A DNA stretch of 48,071 nt from a virus. The stretch spans positions 1 through 48,071 of the IMG/VR virus record IMGVR_UViG_3300039210_000047, one strand, 5' to 3'. A program made the position numbers and the translations under genes. The notes below the pieces were generated by a model. It was not told the origin of the DNA. It was given only the letters and a program-made list of their open reading frames with translations, and searched no databases. Below are positions 25,701 to 33,654 of the stretch, in pieces. Each line of letters begins with the position of its first letter. Position 1 is the first letter of the stretch.

Positions 25701-26541
25701 GATGAAACTCCCCTCTCATTTGTCGTACAGTCAAATTTCTTCGATGCTTCGTTGTGGTGAGGCGTGGCGCTTGGAGCGCGGCCTGCACCTGCCGGAGGAC
25801 CCAGCATGGGCGCTCGTTGGTGGCAGTGCTGTTCACAAAGCGTCCGAGTTCATTGATTTTGAACAAGAAACGGACCCCACACAGGCGTTCGTCAACGCGT
25901 TCGATGACTGCATTACTGCCGAAATTGACAAAGCGCCGGAGGAGTTTCGTGACCCCAACGGGTGGCGGGCCAGTGGCAGGCCATCCAAAGCCTGGCCGAA
26001 CAAGGAGGACGAATCCTGGTGGCGGGCCAACGGCCCACTGTTTGTGGGCAACTGGGTCAACTGGCGCAGGAACTCCCCGTTAGAAATTTGGCGGGACGAC
26101 GACGGCAAACTGGCAATCGAACTGGAAGCAACCGTGGAGATTGCGGGCATGCCGGTGAAAGTGTTTATTGACCGTGTGATGACCGGCGCGGCCGGTTTGG
26201 TGGTTGTGGATTTGAAGTCGGGGGGGCCGCCGAAGGACGGCATGCAGTTGGCTATTTACGCGCACGCCCTGAACCAGGTTTATGGGATGGATGTGCGCTT
26301 TGGACAATACTGGATGGCAAGAGACGGTGCCACGTCCGCCAGTTACCCGGTGTCTGAGTGGCCGATGGAACGGCTCGCCTACGTTTTCTCGGGTGTGCGG
26401 AAAATGCAGGAGCAGAACATTTTCATTCCGAACCGGACGAACATGTGCGTGTCGTGCGGCGTGCGACGGTATTGTTTGGCGTTTGGTGGGGAGTTGGCGC
26501 ATGAGGTGCCACAACTTTGGAGCGTGACTAATAGTGAGTGA
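25693..26541 (+). CDS. Cas4/RecB-like PD-(D/E)XK exonuclease with Cys cluster
   Basis: A 282-residue nuclease. Motifs of the RecB/Cas4 family are visible: GGSAVHKASE with His48, IDR with Asp160, VVDLKSGG with Asp173 and Lys175, and a QLAIYAHAL helix with Gln185. Cys21 together with Cys252, Cys255 and Cys261 (CVSCGVRRYC) form the CxnCx2Cx5C set that binds a 4Fe-4S cluster in Cas4 and AddB. It would degrade or trim DNA ends, probably for recombination or replication. No CRISPR array or cas1 is present, so a CRISPR role is unlikely. It lies directly before the methyltransferase. Confidence 0.85.
   Translation: MSEMKLPSHLSYSQISSMLRCGEAWRLERGLHLPEDPAWALVGGSAVHKASEFIDFEQETDPTQAFVNAFDDCITAEIDKAPEEFRDPNGWRASGRPSKAWPNKEDESWWRANGPLFVGNWVNWRRNSPLEIWRDDDGKLAIELEATVEIAGMPVKVFIDRVMTGAAGLVVVDLKSGGPPKDGMQLAIYAHALNQVYGMDVRFGQYWMARDGATSASYPVSEWPMERLAYVFSGVRKMQEQNIFIPNRTNMCVSCGVRRYCLAFGGELAHEVPQLWSVTNSE
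26527..26540 (+). repeat. Junction repeat ACTAATAGTGAGTG, copy 3
   Basis: Again codes for the TNSE end of the upstream protein and carries the GTG start of the methyltransferase. Confidence 0.9.
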
Positions 26542-27223
26542 ACCATACTACAAGGACGACACGGTGACGCTTTACCACGGGGACTGCCTCGACGTGCTGC
26601 CCACGCTTCCTCGTGACTCTGTCGATGTGATTGTCACGGACCCTCCCTACGGGGTTGGGTATCAAAGCAACCGTGGAGGCCACGACAAGATCATCGGGGA
26701 CGCCGGGGAGTTCGACCTAACCGCCTGTCTGAACGCAGCTTGCCGAACTTTGCGGCGGGGGCGACACGCCTACGTGTTCGGTGGGCCGGACCTTGAGGGC
26801 ACGCCGTTGACGGCAGCGGTGGAGTTGATATGGGACAAGCAGATCGTGGGCATGGGGGACCTGTCCCTGCCGTGGTCAAGGTCCCATGAGGTGATCACGT
26901 TCGCCGTCTACGAACCATCCAAGGCCAACAGGGCAAAAGGGTACGGGGGGTTGGCTGCACGGTTACGCCAGGGGTCAGTGATTCATGCGCAAAGGATTCA
27001 GGGTGGCGCAACCTTGCGGCACCCAACGGAGAAGCCGGTTCCGTTGCTCAGGCAACTGATCGAATCGTCCAGCGTGTGGGGCGAGACGGTTCTGGACTTC
27101 TGCGTAGGTGTCGGCTCGACACTGGTGGCAGCGCGTCTTGAGGGCAGAAAAGCCATCGGCATTGAGATTGACGAAAGGTTTTGTGAAGTCGCGGCGGAAC
27201 GACTTTCAGAGGAAGGGAAGTAA
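26534..27223 (+). CDS. Site-specific DNA methyltransferase (N4-C/N6-A, beta class)
   Basis: A 229-residue enzyme with catalytic DPPY at 36-39 (VIVTDPPYGVGY) before the AdoMet-binding motif DFCVGVGST at 188-196; HPTEKP at 163-168 sits just upstream of it, as usual. The order catalytic motif, target-recognition region, AdoMet motif defines the beta class. It would methylate adenine N6 or cytosine N4 in a short DNA site. No cognate restriction nuclease is adjacent, so it is probably a solitary methylase protecting phage DNA from host restriction. The target site cannot be read from sequence. Confidence 0.92.
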   Translation: MSEPYYKDDTVTLYHGDCLDVLPTLPRDSVDVIVTDPPYGVGYQSNRGGHDKIIGDAGEFDLTACLNAACRTLRRGRHAYVFGGPDLEGTPLTAAVELIWDKQIVGMGDLSLPWSRSHEVITFAVYEPSKANRAKGYGGLAARLRQGSVIHAQRIQGGATLRHPTEKPVPLLRQLIESSSVWGETVLDFCVGVGSTLVAARLEGRKAIGIEIDERFCEVAAERLSEEGK

Positions 27224-27393
27224 TGGGAGTCAAGAACTACTACTACCTGAGCAGAGACGTGGAGTACCTCAACAGACTTGCTGGGGAGTACCGCTACCTC
27301 GGACGCGAGTGTCAGGTGATCGTCAGCCACGGCGAATACCCCAGCGAACTGGTGGTATTCGCAAGACCAAAGCCGAAAGGATCGTCAGAATAA
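27223..27393 (+). CDS. 56-aa hypothetical protein
   Basis: The ATG overlaps the methyltransferase stop, and its own stop TAA overlaps the ATG of the next gene, so it is embedded in coupled translation. The protein is Tyr-rich at the N-terminus (KNYYYLSRDVEYLN) and basic at the C-terminus. Probably a real tiny gene; function unknown. Confidence 0.65.
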   Translation: MGVKNYYYLSRDVEYLNRLAGEYRYLGRECQVIVSHGEYPSELVVFARPKPKGSSE

Positions 27394-27692
27394 TGGGCGC
27401 GAAAAGCACACACGGCGGCAAGGGCAAAACGATGGGTGACCCGAGGCACTTGGCTAACTGCGCAAGGTCGTGGGCCAGGGGTGAGGTTCGCAAGAACATC
27501 AACCGCGCAGCGAATGAGGCAAGGGCCGCAGCAAACCGGCTCCTGCGGGCGGAAGGGCTACCAACGCCGCATGAAGCACAGAAGGCGAAACGTAAAGCGC
27601 TTCGCGACCAGCGCCGTCAGGCGGGCGTTCTTGCACCAATCGGTATGACACAGGCAGCGTTCAACAAGATTCCACGAGAGGGCACCAAATGA
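27393..27692 (+). CDS. Basic helical hypothetical protein
   Basis: A 99-residue Arg/Lys/Ala-rich protein starting at the coupled ATG 27393. Its helical, basic composition (NRAANEARAAANRLLRAEG, KAKRKALRDQRRQ) suggests nucleic-acid binding, but no defined domain is visible. The stop overlaps the ATG of the next gene. Confidence 0.65.
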   Translation: MGAKSTHGGKGKTMGDPRHLANCARSWARGEVRKNINRAANEARAAANRLLRAEGLPTPHEAQKAKRKALRDQRRQAGVLAPIGMTQAAFNKIPREGTK

Positions 27693-28165
27693 CCGAATAC
27701 ACGTTCCAGCTTAACGTCAAGCTCGGTAAGGGCTATGACGCGCACCTCGTCAACGTTACGGGCATTGGTGCCGCCGATTTCAAGGAGAACTTGCAGTGGG
27801 TGACTGAGAACGCGGCAGGCATCGTGTCAGCGGCGACCGCCCTTGAAGCCGCTTACGGCGTGAAAGTTCTTGCGCCGCAGGTGGCGTCAACGCAGGTGAC
27901 CAACACGCAGCCACAGCAGCAGCAGGCCCCCGGTCAGTGGGCTGACCGTCCCTACGCGAACCCTGGTACGCAGCAGCCGCAGCAGGCTTACCAGCCGCCC
28001 GCAGTGCAGCAGGCACCACCGAACCCAGGCCCGGTCCCTTCCTGCCAGCACGGGGCCATGGTGCTCCGCCCTGCGGGCATCGCCGCAGGCACGGGGAAGG
28101 CGTACAAGGCTTTCTACTCGTGTACTGCTGGGCGTGACAGTGGTTGCCGTTCGGTGAACGCCTGA
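27689..28165 (+). CDS. Protein with Gln/Pro linker and C-terminal Cys-His motif
   Basis: A 158-residue protein. Residues 1-70 form a conserved-looking beta/alpha domain (YTFQLNVKLGKGYDAHLVNV), followed by a Gln/Pro-rich linker (75-115) and a terminal domain with CQHGAMVLRP ... YSCTAGRDSGC, a likely zinc ribbon. Actinophages frequently carry such proteins next to replication genes and a single-stranded DNA-binding role is possible; this is inference. ATGA overlaps on both sides. Confidence 0.65.
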   Translation: MTEYTFQLNVKLGKGYDAHLVNVTGIGAADFKENLQWVTENAAGIVSAATALEAAYGVKVLAPQVASTQVTNTQPQQQQAPGQWADRPYANPGTQQPQQAYQPPAVQQAPPNPGPVPSCQHGAMVLRPAGIAAGTGKAYKAFYSCTAGRDSGCRSVNA

Positions 28166-28344
28166 TGGCAACCGCGACCAAGACAACGAGGGTGGTATCA
28201 GAGTTCACGTTGGTTCTGACCGAACAGGAGGCACGCGAGTTGGTCTTCTACCTGGCAGCGAGGCCGGCCGACAAAGACGGGCGGCAGGCGGCAGTGAAGA
28301 TAACTGACGACATCTATGCCGCCGTCAACGGGACGCTGTACTGA
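28165..28344 (+). CDS. 59-aa paralogue of the next gene
   Basis: Starts at ATG 28165 overlapping the previous stop. The segment FTLVLTEQEARELVFYL matches VTLVLTLEEARTLAVIV in the following protein, so the two are diverged tandem duplicates. Probably a small protein-protein interaction domain; function unknown. Confidence 0.6.
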   Translation: MATATKTTRVVSEFTLVLTEQEARELVFYLAARPADKDGRQAAVKITDDIYAAVNGTLY

Positions 28345-28628
28345 TGGCGACCGCAAGCGTGCAGGTTCAGCCACCAGCGCCGCCCGTTGAGACGATCAAA
28401 AGCGTCACCCTCGTGCTGACGCTTGAGGAGGCGCGCACCCTGGCCGTCATCGTGGCGAAGGTCGGTGGCGAACCAGACCGTTCACCACGGGAACACGCAT
28501 CCGCTATCTCATCGGCACTGTCCGGGGTTGGCATCGTCTACCGGAACTCGGATGAGTACGCCCTGGCCGTCATCGGCCAGAGCATCAACTTCAAAGACTA
28601 CCCACGGAAGGACTTCTTCCCGTTCTGA
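28344..28628 (+). CDS. 94-aa paralogue of the preceding gene
   Basis: Contains the same beta-helix segment as the 59-residue protein upstream, with an added N-terminal Pro-rich stretch and a C-terminal extension ending KDYPRKDFFPF. ATG overlaps the previous stop. Located immediately before the helicase gene, so both small proteins might be helicase accessories. Confidence 0.6.
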   Translation: MATASVQVQPPAPPVETIKSVTLVLTLEEARTLAVIVAKVGGEPDRSPREHASAISSALSGVGIVYRNSDEYALAVIGQSINFKDYPRKDFFPF

Positions 28629-28662
28629 CACCCGCCACTGACCGCAGAAAGGCGGGACAACC

Positions 28663-29499
28663 ATGCTCACAGCCGCCCGAAGCCTGCGTAAAGCCGCAGC
28701 GGCAGAACCACTCCCATCCGTAGACGCACTCCGCCGCCTCACAGCGGCAGGGGTGTGCCTGCGGAAGGGGGAACTCACCATGATTGCCGGAATACCCAAC
28801 TCGGGCAAGTCCGCGTTCGTGCTGTGGTGGGCTGCCGCACTCAACCTCCCCACGCTGTACTTCTCCGCCGACACAAGCGCGCACGACACGTTGACCAGGC
28901 TCCTGTCCCACACCACGCAAACCAGCCGGCGCGACATCATCGCAGACCTTGACGACGACGACACCGGCATGGTCATGGAACAGCAATACTCCGACACGCT
29001 GAAAGGGTCGGAGCTGCAATTCGTGTTTGATGGCTCACTCAAGATGAAACAGATCGACGCCGAACTGAACGCCTACGTTGAAATCTTTGATGAGTGGCCG
29101 GAAGTGATTGTGGTGGACAACCTGATCAACATTGAGGACACGTCCGACCATGAAGGCCAGTCGGGGATTCTGTCCGAACTGCATTATCTGGCGCGGTTGA
29201 CTGGCGCGTCCGTGTTTGTGCTGCACCACTGTTCGGAGTCGAACGGGCAGGACCCGTTGAAGGCACCACCGCAGTCAGCAATCCAAAACAAGGTCAGCCA
29301 CTACCCGGACATGATCATGACATTGGCGTTGGATTCTTTGACGGGTGACTTTCAGTTGGCTGCCGTGAAAACAAGGGTGGGTCAGAATGATCCGAAGGCG
29401 CAACGCCCGTACTTGTTGTGGGCGGACATGGACAGGTGCACGTTTTATGCAGATAACCCTAATACGACTTGGACACCTAGCGGATGGGCAAAAGACTGA
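28663..29499 (+). CDS. DnaB/RecA-like replicative helicase ATPase
   Basis: A 278-residue P-loop ATPase: Walker A GIPNSGKS (43-50), Walker B VIVVDNL (148-154) and an HHCSES switch-like segment near 190. It lacks the N-terminal DnaB domain, as in many small phage helicases. It would unwind DNA 5'-3' at the fork together with the split primase encoded 2 kb downstream. An alternative is a RecA-like recombinase, but the [14 protein letters not shown] segment and context favour helicase. GAAAGGCGG precedes the ATG. Confidence 0.75.
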   Translation: MLTAARSLRKAAAAEPLPSVDALRRLTAAGVCLRKGELTMIAGIPNSGKSAFVLWWAAALNLPTLYFSADTSAHDTLTRLLSHTTQTSRRDIIADLDDDDTGMVMEQQYSDTLKGSELQFVFDGSLKMKQIDAELNAYVEIFDEWPEVIVVDNLINIEDTSDHEGQSGILSELHYLARLTGASVFVLHHCSESNGQDPLKAPPQSAIQNKVSHYPDMIMTLALDSLTGDFQLAAVKTRVGQNDPKAQRPYLLWADMDRCTFYADNPNTTWTPSGWAKD

Positions 29500-29882
29500 T
29501 GAGAATACTGGTGACGGGCAGCAGAGACTGGCCCGACGATGGAAGTATTGGCGCAATTCTTGGCCGCTTCGCGGCAGACCGAGTTCCCTTTAATGAGGAT
29601 TACACGCTCGTCTCTGGTTCCTGTCCTACGGGCGCCGACTTCATTGCCGAGAGAGATGTCCGCGAGTTGGGTTGGGCGGTCGAGTCCCACCCCGCCGACT
29701 GGGACAAGTACGGCAAGAAAGCTGGGTTCATTCGCAACAGCCAAATGGTGGCGCTTGGTGCCGACGTTTGTCTCGCGTTCATCCGCAACGAGAGCAAGGG
29801 CGCCACGATGACTGCCCGGTTGGCTGAGAAGGCTGGCATTCCCGTCAAGTATTGGAGGCTCAACGATGGTGAACAGGTCTAA
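29499..29882 (+). CDS. SLOG-superfamily (YspA-like, DUF2493) protein
   Basis: A 127-residue Rossmann-like protein. [16 protein letters not shown] and [13 protein letters not shown] (two glycine-rich nucleotide-binding turns) are diagnostic of the DprA/LOG/YspA group. SLOG proteins bind nucleotides or derivatives and in some cases act as sensors in defence systems. In phages this family is of unknown role and could cleave or sense a nucleotide signal. ATG overlaps the helicase stop (TGATG). Confidence 0.8.
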   Translation: MRILVTGSRDWPDDGSIGAILGRFAADRVPFNEDYTLVSGSCPTGADFIAERDVRELGWAVESHPADWDKYGKKAGFIRNSQMVALGADVCLAFIRNESKGATMTARLAEKAGIPVKYWRLNDGEQV

Positions 29883-30297
29883 AAACATCGGAACGGCAGC
29901 GGAGACGCATGTGGTGCGTTACCTCCAAGCCAACGGGTTCCCCCACGCAGACAGGCGCGCCCTCAAAGGCTCGTTAGATGCTGGTGACATCCTGGTCTGC
30001 CCTGGTCTGATCGTGGAAGTGAAAGCTGGCGCGGCTGCCGAGAACGCTAGTGACGGGCAGCTCAGGTTGTGGTGTGCCGAAACCTCACGGGAACGGTTGA
30101 ATGCGAAGGCGGACACGGCGTTCCTTGTGGTGAAACGCAGGGGGCACGGTGTAGCGAAGATCGGTGGGTGGCATGTTGTTCAGAACGATGCAGGCATGCT
30201 GACCAAGTTCCGTTTGGATGAGTACACCCAGTTTTTGAAGGTTCTCGGGTACACGGCTACCGGGTTTGTGCGTGCCGAACTTACGGCAGTGAACTAG
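29866..30297 (+). CDS. Holliday-junction resolvase-like PD-(D/E)XK nuclease
   Basis: A 143-residue protein with the core arrangement Glu13, Asp41, Glu51-x-Lys53: [20 protein letters not shown] and LIVEVKAG. It resembles archaeal Hjc-type resolvases and actinophage resolvases. It would cleave branched DNA formed by recombination or replication before packaging. It overlaps the previous gene by 17 bases and the next by one. Confidence 0.8.
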   Translation: MVNRSKNIGTAAETHVVRYLQANGFPHADRRALKGSLDAGDILVCPGLIVEVKAGAAAENASDGQLRLWCAETSRERLNAKADTAFLVVKRRGHGVAKIGGWHVVQNDAGMLTKFRLDEYTQFLKVLGYTATGFVRAELTAVN

Positions 30298-30659
30298 TGG
30301 CACCCATCAGCCGCGAAAACCGGGCGCGCTACCCGAAGGACTGGCCAGGTATCAGCGCGTCCATCAAGGAGCGGGCGGACTGGCGGTGCGAGTGTGAGGG
30401 TGAGTGTGGTCGTGGCACCCATGACGGGCGCTGCCCCAACTGCCACGGCCGCCTCGCCTATGGCACCGGGTCCGTCGTCGTCCTGACCACGGCGCACCTG
30501 AACCACACGCCCGAGGATTGTCGCCCCGAGAACCTCAAGGCGATGTGTCAGGGATGCCACCTGCACTACGACCGTGAGCATCATGCGCAGACACGCGAGC
30601 GAACCCGACGTGCCGTGCTCGACGCGCAGATGGACCAACTCGACTTTGGGAGCAACTAA
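30297..30659 (+). CDS. HNH endonuclease
   Basis: A 120-residue nuclease. The core is LTTAHLNHTPEDCRPENLKAMC, with His67, His70, Asn79 and Cys84xxCys87-His88 typical of HNH enzymes; an extra N-terminal Cys cluster (CECEGECG, CPNC) probably binds zinc. Free-standing HNH proteins in phages may be homing nucleases or packaging helpers; the location in the early operon favours a homing or recombination role. GTG start overlaps the previous stop. Confidence 0.85.
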   Translation: MAPISRENRARYPKDWPGISASIKERADWRCECEGECGRGTHDGRCPNCHGRLAYGTGSVVVLTTAHLNHTPEDCRPENLKAMCQGCHLHYDREHHAQTRERTRRAVLDAQMDQLDFGSN

Positions 30660-30668
30660 TAGTGAGTG
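30655..30668 (+). repeat. Junction repeat ACTAATAGTGAGTG, copy 4
   Basis: Same 14 bases as the copies near 25.4-26.5 kb, here at the HNH/next-gene boundary. Confidence 0.9.
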
Positions 30669-31096
30669 CCGTGCTGAGAAGACTGCCGTCACCGGCCAGA
30701 AGCCAAATCATCGTTGACGGGCTGCGTCAGGGAACCCCGCCGTTGGTTATTGGCAAACGGTTGGACAAGCGTTGCGCGTCCAACGCGTTACACCTCATTG
30801 CCACCATTGCTAAGGATGTGGACGCTTTCGACACGTTCATTGACACGGTTGCCGTGGACAGGGCTTACGGCGGCGACCGCGCGGTGTGGGTTGCGTTGAC
30901 TCATTACGAGCGGCAGGCGTGCGTGGACAGGCTGCTGGGCAGGGCGCAGGCTGGGTTAACCCATTTCGGGTGGCCGAACCTGGTTGCTGCTGAGCAGGGT
31001 CCTGAGCTGGGCTGGTTGGGGTTGTGGGCGGAGCAGGTTGGGGAGAACCCGAAGCGGTTCACCCGGCTGTTGGTGTCCCGCAGGGCGACGGCATGA
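30662..31096 (+). CDS. Hypothetical protein before primase
   Basis: A 144-residue mainly helical protein from the GTG of junction repeat 4. The N-terminal segment ARSQIIVDGLRQGTPPLVIGKRLD looks like a helix-turn-helix (regular spacing and PLVIGKRL), so DNA binding is possible. The rest is Trp/Arg-rich. It is coupled by ATGA overlap to the primase N-terminal gene and may help it load. Confidence 0.6.
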   Translation: MSAVLRRLPSPARSQIIVDGLRQGTPPLVIGKRLDKRCASNALHLIATIAKDVDAFDTFIDTVAVDRAYGGDRAVWVALTHYERQACVDRLLGRAQAGLTHFGWPNLVAAEQGPELGWLGLWAEQVGENPKRFTRLLVSRRATA

Positions 31097-31467
31097 GCGA
31101 GGACAAACCAGACCTTGCGGCTTGCCTTGAACATTACGGGGTGGTGTTCAGCCCGAACCGTTCAAGCCAGAAATGTTTGTGCCCAGTCCATGACGACCAC
31201 ATCAAATCGTGCTCTCTCAACCTTGATGAGCAGTGGTTTGTGTGTCACGCCTGCGGGGCTAAAGGCGATTCGTGGAACCTAATCATGGCTAAGGAAGGAT
31301 GCGACTTTGCAACCGCTAAGCAGTACGCAGAAGGTTTCGCTAGAGCAAGCGGCAGCCACGTATCAAAAACAACTCAGCCCACAGCTGATGGCCTATTTGG
31401 CAGGACGCGGCCTGGACGCAGAGATGGTGGCAAGCAGCCGTTTCGGCCAAGTTTCGACCGCTCTTAG
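31093..31467 (+). CDS. DNA primase, CHC2 zinc-finger part
   Basis: A 124-residue ORF with the zinc site Cys30-x2-His33 ... Cys51-x2-Cys54 (CPVHDDHIKSC, CHACGAKGD) that recognises template DNA in DnaG-type primases. The real homology ends near residue 90; the rest of this frame (after AEGFARA) is low-complexity Arg/Gly and overlaps the TOPRIM frame. Together with 31307-31960 it makes a split primase. Confidence 0.85.
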   Translation: MSEDKPDLAACLEHYGVVFSPNRSSQKCLCPVHDDHIKSCSLNLDEQWFVCHACGAKGDSWNLIMAKEGCDFATAKQYAEGFARASGSHVSKTTQPTADGLFGRTRPGRRDGGKQPFRPSFDRS

Positions 31468-31960
31468 CGGTCAGGAGTATTTGCAGGGCAGGCTGGTTAT
31501 CCCGTACATCGGACCCAAAGGCAACATTTACAACCTGCGGTTTCGTTGCATGGAACACGAGGATTGCAAAGCGGAGGGGTGCAGCTCCAAGTACATGTCA
31601 CTGCCGGGTTACCCGTCGCGCGTGTTTAGTGTCAGGTCCCTGGTGTCGGCGGACGACAGCATCCATGTAACGGAAGGTGAGATTGACGCGGTCAGTTTGC
31701 ACGCCTGCGGGTTGGCGGCGGTGGGTATTCCTGGTGTGGAGAACATGCCGGCGCACTTTCCGCGCATGATCGCCGGCTTCTCCTCGGTGACGGTTTGGTG
31801 TGACGGGGATGAGGCGGGCAGGAGGTTCGCTGGGACGTTCACGAAGGCTGTCCCGAACGCGAGAGTCATTTCCATGACGGCAGACCAGGACGTTAATTCC
31901 GTGTTCGTGCGTGACGGGAAGGCGGGCATTCTTGCCATGCTGGCTGGTGAGAAGTCATGA
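31307..31960 (+). CDS. DNA primase, TOPRIM catalytic part
   Basis: A 217-residue ORF in the +1 frame relative to the zinc-finger part. TOPRIM motifs: VTEGEIDAVSL (catalytic Glu) and VWCDGDEAGRR (DxD). It synthesises RNA primers. AAGGAAGG 8 bases before the TTG at 31307 allows separate initiation; otherwise a +1 frameshift near the A-run at 31364-31369 would fuse both parts. Split primases are known in other actinophages. The operon segment ends with a new promoter directly downstream. Confidence 0.85.
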   Translation: MQPLSSTQKVSLEQAAATYQKQLSPQLMAYLAGRGLDAEMVASSRFGQVSTALSGQEYLQGRLVIPYIGPKGNIYNLRFRCMEHEDCKAEGCSSKYMSLPGYPSRVFSVRSLVSADDSIHVTEGEIDAVSLHACGLAAVGIPGVENMPAHFPRMIAGFSSVTVWCDGDEAGRRFAGTFTKAVPNARVISMTADQDVNSVFVRDGKAGILAMLAGEKS

Positions 31961-31963
31961 CGC

Positions 31964-31992
31964 TTGTCTCGACAGTACCATGGGCTTATAGT
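31964..31992 (+). promoter_or_regulatory. Second early promoter
   Basis: TTGTCT (31964-31969), 17 bp, TATAGT (31987-31992), with the same CGCTTGTCTYGACAGYACCATG context as the 24.46 kb promoter. It starts a new transcript right after the primase genes. Confidence 0.75.
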
Positions 31993-32033
31993 GTGTGGGT
32001 TGGGGCGTTAACGCTAACCGGAGGGATCAACCA

Positions 32034-32225
32034 GTGAGTGCAACCGCTGTTCAGTTTCGTGACCTGAGACTCAAGGATGACATCTGGGTGCTGCACGCCG
32101 GGGGCTACCCGTGGGCGAGCGGGCGGGTGACGGGGTTGGGGCCGGACAGGGAGTTGACGTTGAACGGGGTCATCAACTTTGGTACGGATGACACGTTTTC
32201 GTTCATCGTGTTGGACGAGAACTGA
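32034..32225 (+). CDS. 63-aa hypothetical protein
   Basis: GTG start 32034 after GGAGGGATC. The protein is beta-rich (DDIWVLHAGGYPWASGRV, FSFIVLDEN), like a small SH3-type barrel. It is the first gene after the second early promoter. Function unknown. Confidence 0.65.
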   Translation: MSATAVQFRDLRLKDDIWVLHAGGYPWASGRVTGLGPDRELTLNGVINFGTDDTFSFIVLDEN

Positions 32226-32708
32226 ATGAAAGCGTGTAGCAAATGCTCTGTGGTGAAGCCCCTGGATGCCTTCTATGGTCGCAAGGGCAGGGACGGACAC
32301 ACCTCCGACTGCAAGGTCTGCCGCAACACTCGGGTGCAGGAGCGTTTGCGTGATCCAGCGGCGCGGGCCATTGAGAACGCGCGCAGTCGGCAGTGGCGCA
32401 AGGATCACCCGGCGAGGGCGAGCCGTAGTGAACGCAACTCGCGGCTCAAATACAAGTTCGGCATTTCTGCCGACGAATACGACGCGATGTTCGCCAAACA
32501 GGGCAGTCGGTGCGCCCTTTGCTACACCACGGAGAACCAGGCCGAGGGTAAGTCCATGCCGGTTGACCATGACCACGCCACGGGTTTTGTCCGGGCGATC
32601 CTTTGTTACTCATGCAATATCTCTCTCGGCAAGTTCCGTGATGACCCAGCCCTACTCCGCAAGGCGGCTGACTACGTTGAAAGGTCGTGGGAGCCATCAA
32701 ACTCTTAA
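32226..32708 (+). CDS. Recombination endonuclease VII-like HNH protein
   Basis: A 160-residue protein with an N-terminal zinc knuckle (Cys4xxCys7, Cys29xxCys32) and an endonuclease VII domain: CALC (96-99), VDHDHATG with the catalytic DHDH (114-117), and CYSCN (127-131). Phage T4 endonuclease VII resolves Holliday junctions before packaging. This phage therefore has two candidate resolvases, this one and the PD-(D/E)XK one at 29.9 kb. It starts directly after the previous stop and overlaps the exonuclease gene by 22 bases. Confidence 0.9.
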   Translation: MKACSKCSVVKPLDAFYGRKGRDGHTSDCKVCRNTRVQERLRDPAARAIENARSRQWRKDHPARASRSERNSRLKYKFGISADEYDAMFAKQGSRCALCYTTENQAEGKSMPVDHDHATGFVRAILCYSCNISLGKFRDDPALLRKAADYVERSWEPSNS

Positions 32709-33436
32709 CTCTCGACATCGAGTGTAGTCCGAATGTCGGGCATATTTGGGGGCTCTGGAAGCAGACGGTCAGCCTCAACCAGTTGATGGAATCGGGCAGT
32801 GTCATCTCGTTTGCCGCACGTTGGCATGGCACGAAGAAGGTTCTGTTTTACTCCGACTTCCACAGTGGGCACGGCGTGATGGTGCAGGCAGCACACGACC
32901 TGCTCAGTGAGGCTGACGCTGTGATTCATTACAACGGGAACTCGTTTGACATGCCGTGGCTGCACACGGAGTTCCTGCTGGCGGGGATGCCACCGCCGAG
33001 ACCGTACAAGAACGTTGACCTGTTGCTGGCGGTGCGTAAGAAGTTCCGGTTTGTGTCAAACAAACTGGATTACGTGACGAAAGCCATCGGGCTTGAGGGA
33101 AAGGTTCACCATGAGGGGCACACCCTTTGGGTGAAGTGCATGGCTAACGACCCTAAGGCGTGGGCCATGATGCGCAAGTACAACAAAATGGATGTCGTGC
33201 AGACGGAGAAACTGTTTGACATTCTTCGGCCGTGGATCAACGGTTTGCCGAATCCTGCGTTGTATAACGAGTCGGATGAGCGGACGTGTGAGCGTTGTGG
33301 CGGGCACGAGTTCCGAAAGCAAGGTTTCGCGTACACGCAGTTGGGTGCGTATCAGCAGTGGCAGTGCCAAGGGTGCAAGTCTTGGTCGCGGTCTGCTAAG
33401 CGCCACCACTCGGTGGACTTGCGCGGTGTCTCATGA
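32687..33436 (+). CDS. DnaQ-like 3'-5' exonuclease (RNase H-like) with zinc ribbon
   Basis: A 249-residue protein. The exonuclease motifs are LTLDIECS (Asp10, Glu12), HYNGNSFDMP (Asp88) and YNKMDVVQTEKL (Asp169), as in the YprB/DEDD family. The last 50 residues hold a zinc ribbon (Cys201xxCys204 ... Cys227xxCys230). It could proofread for the host polymerase or process DNA ends, since no phage DNA polymerase is visible. GTG start. Confidence 0.8.
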   Translation: MGAIKLLTLDIECSPNVGHIWGLWKQTVSLNQLMESGSVISFAARWHGTKKVLFYSDFHSGHGVMVQAAHDLLSEADAVIHYNGNSFDMPWLHTEFLLAGMPPPRPYKNVDLLLAVRKKFRFVSNKLDYVTKAIGLEGKVHHEGHTLWVKCMANDPKAWAMMRKYNKMDVVQTEKLFDILRPWINGLPNPALYNESDERTCERCGGHEFRKQGFAYTQLGAYQQWQCQGCKSWSRSAKRHHSVDLRGVS

Positions 33437-33654
33437 GGTTCGTAAGACTACAAGGCGCTGAGGCCCCGTTTTATATCAACCCCGAGATGATTATTTCCGT
33501 TGGTAACGCGGTAACCCCTCCCCGCATTCTTGCGCGGCAGAAGGAACTCGGCATCCCACCCGTGGACAACGGGTGCGTCTACGTTGTCACACCCAACGAA
33601 ACGTATCTGGCCGTGGGAACCATGGACAGCGTATACAAGGAGTTGCGGGCATGA
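33433..33654 (+). CDS. 73-aa hypothetical protein
   Basis: A small beta-rich protein coupled by ATGA overlap to the exonuclease gene. Its central segment (NGCVYVVTPNETYLAVGTMDSV) resembles a small barrel. Function unknown. Confidence 0.65.
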   Translation: MRFVRLQGAEAPFYINPEMIISVGNAVTPPRILARQKELGIPPVDNGCVYVVTPNETYLAVGTMDSVYKELRA

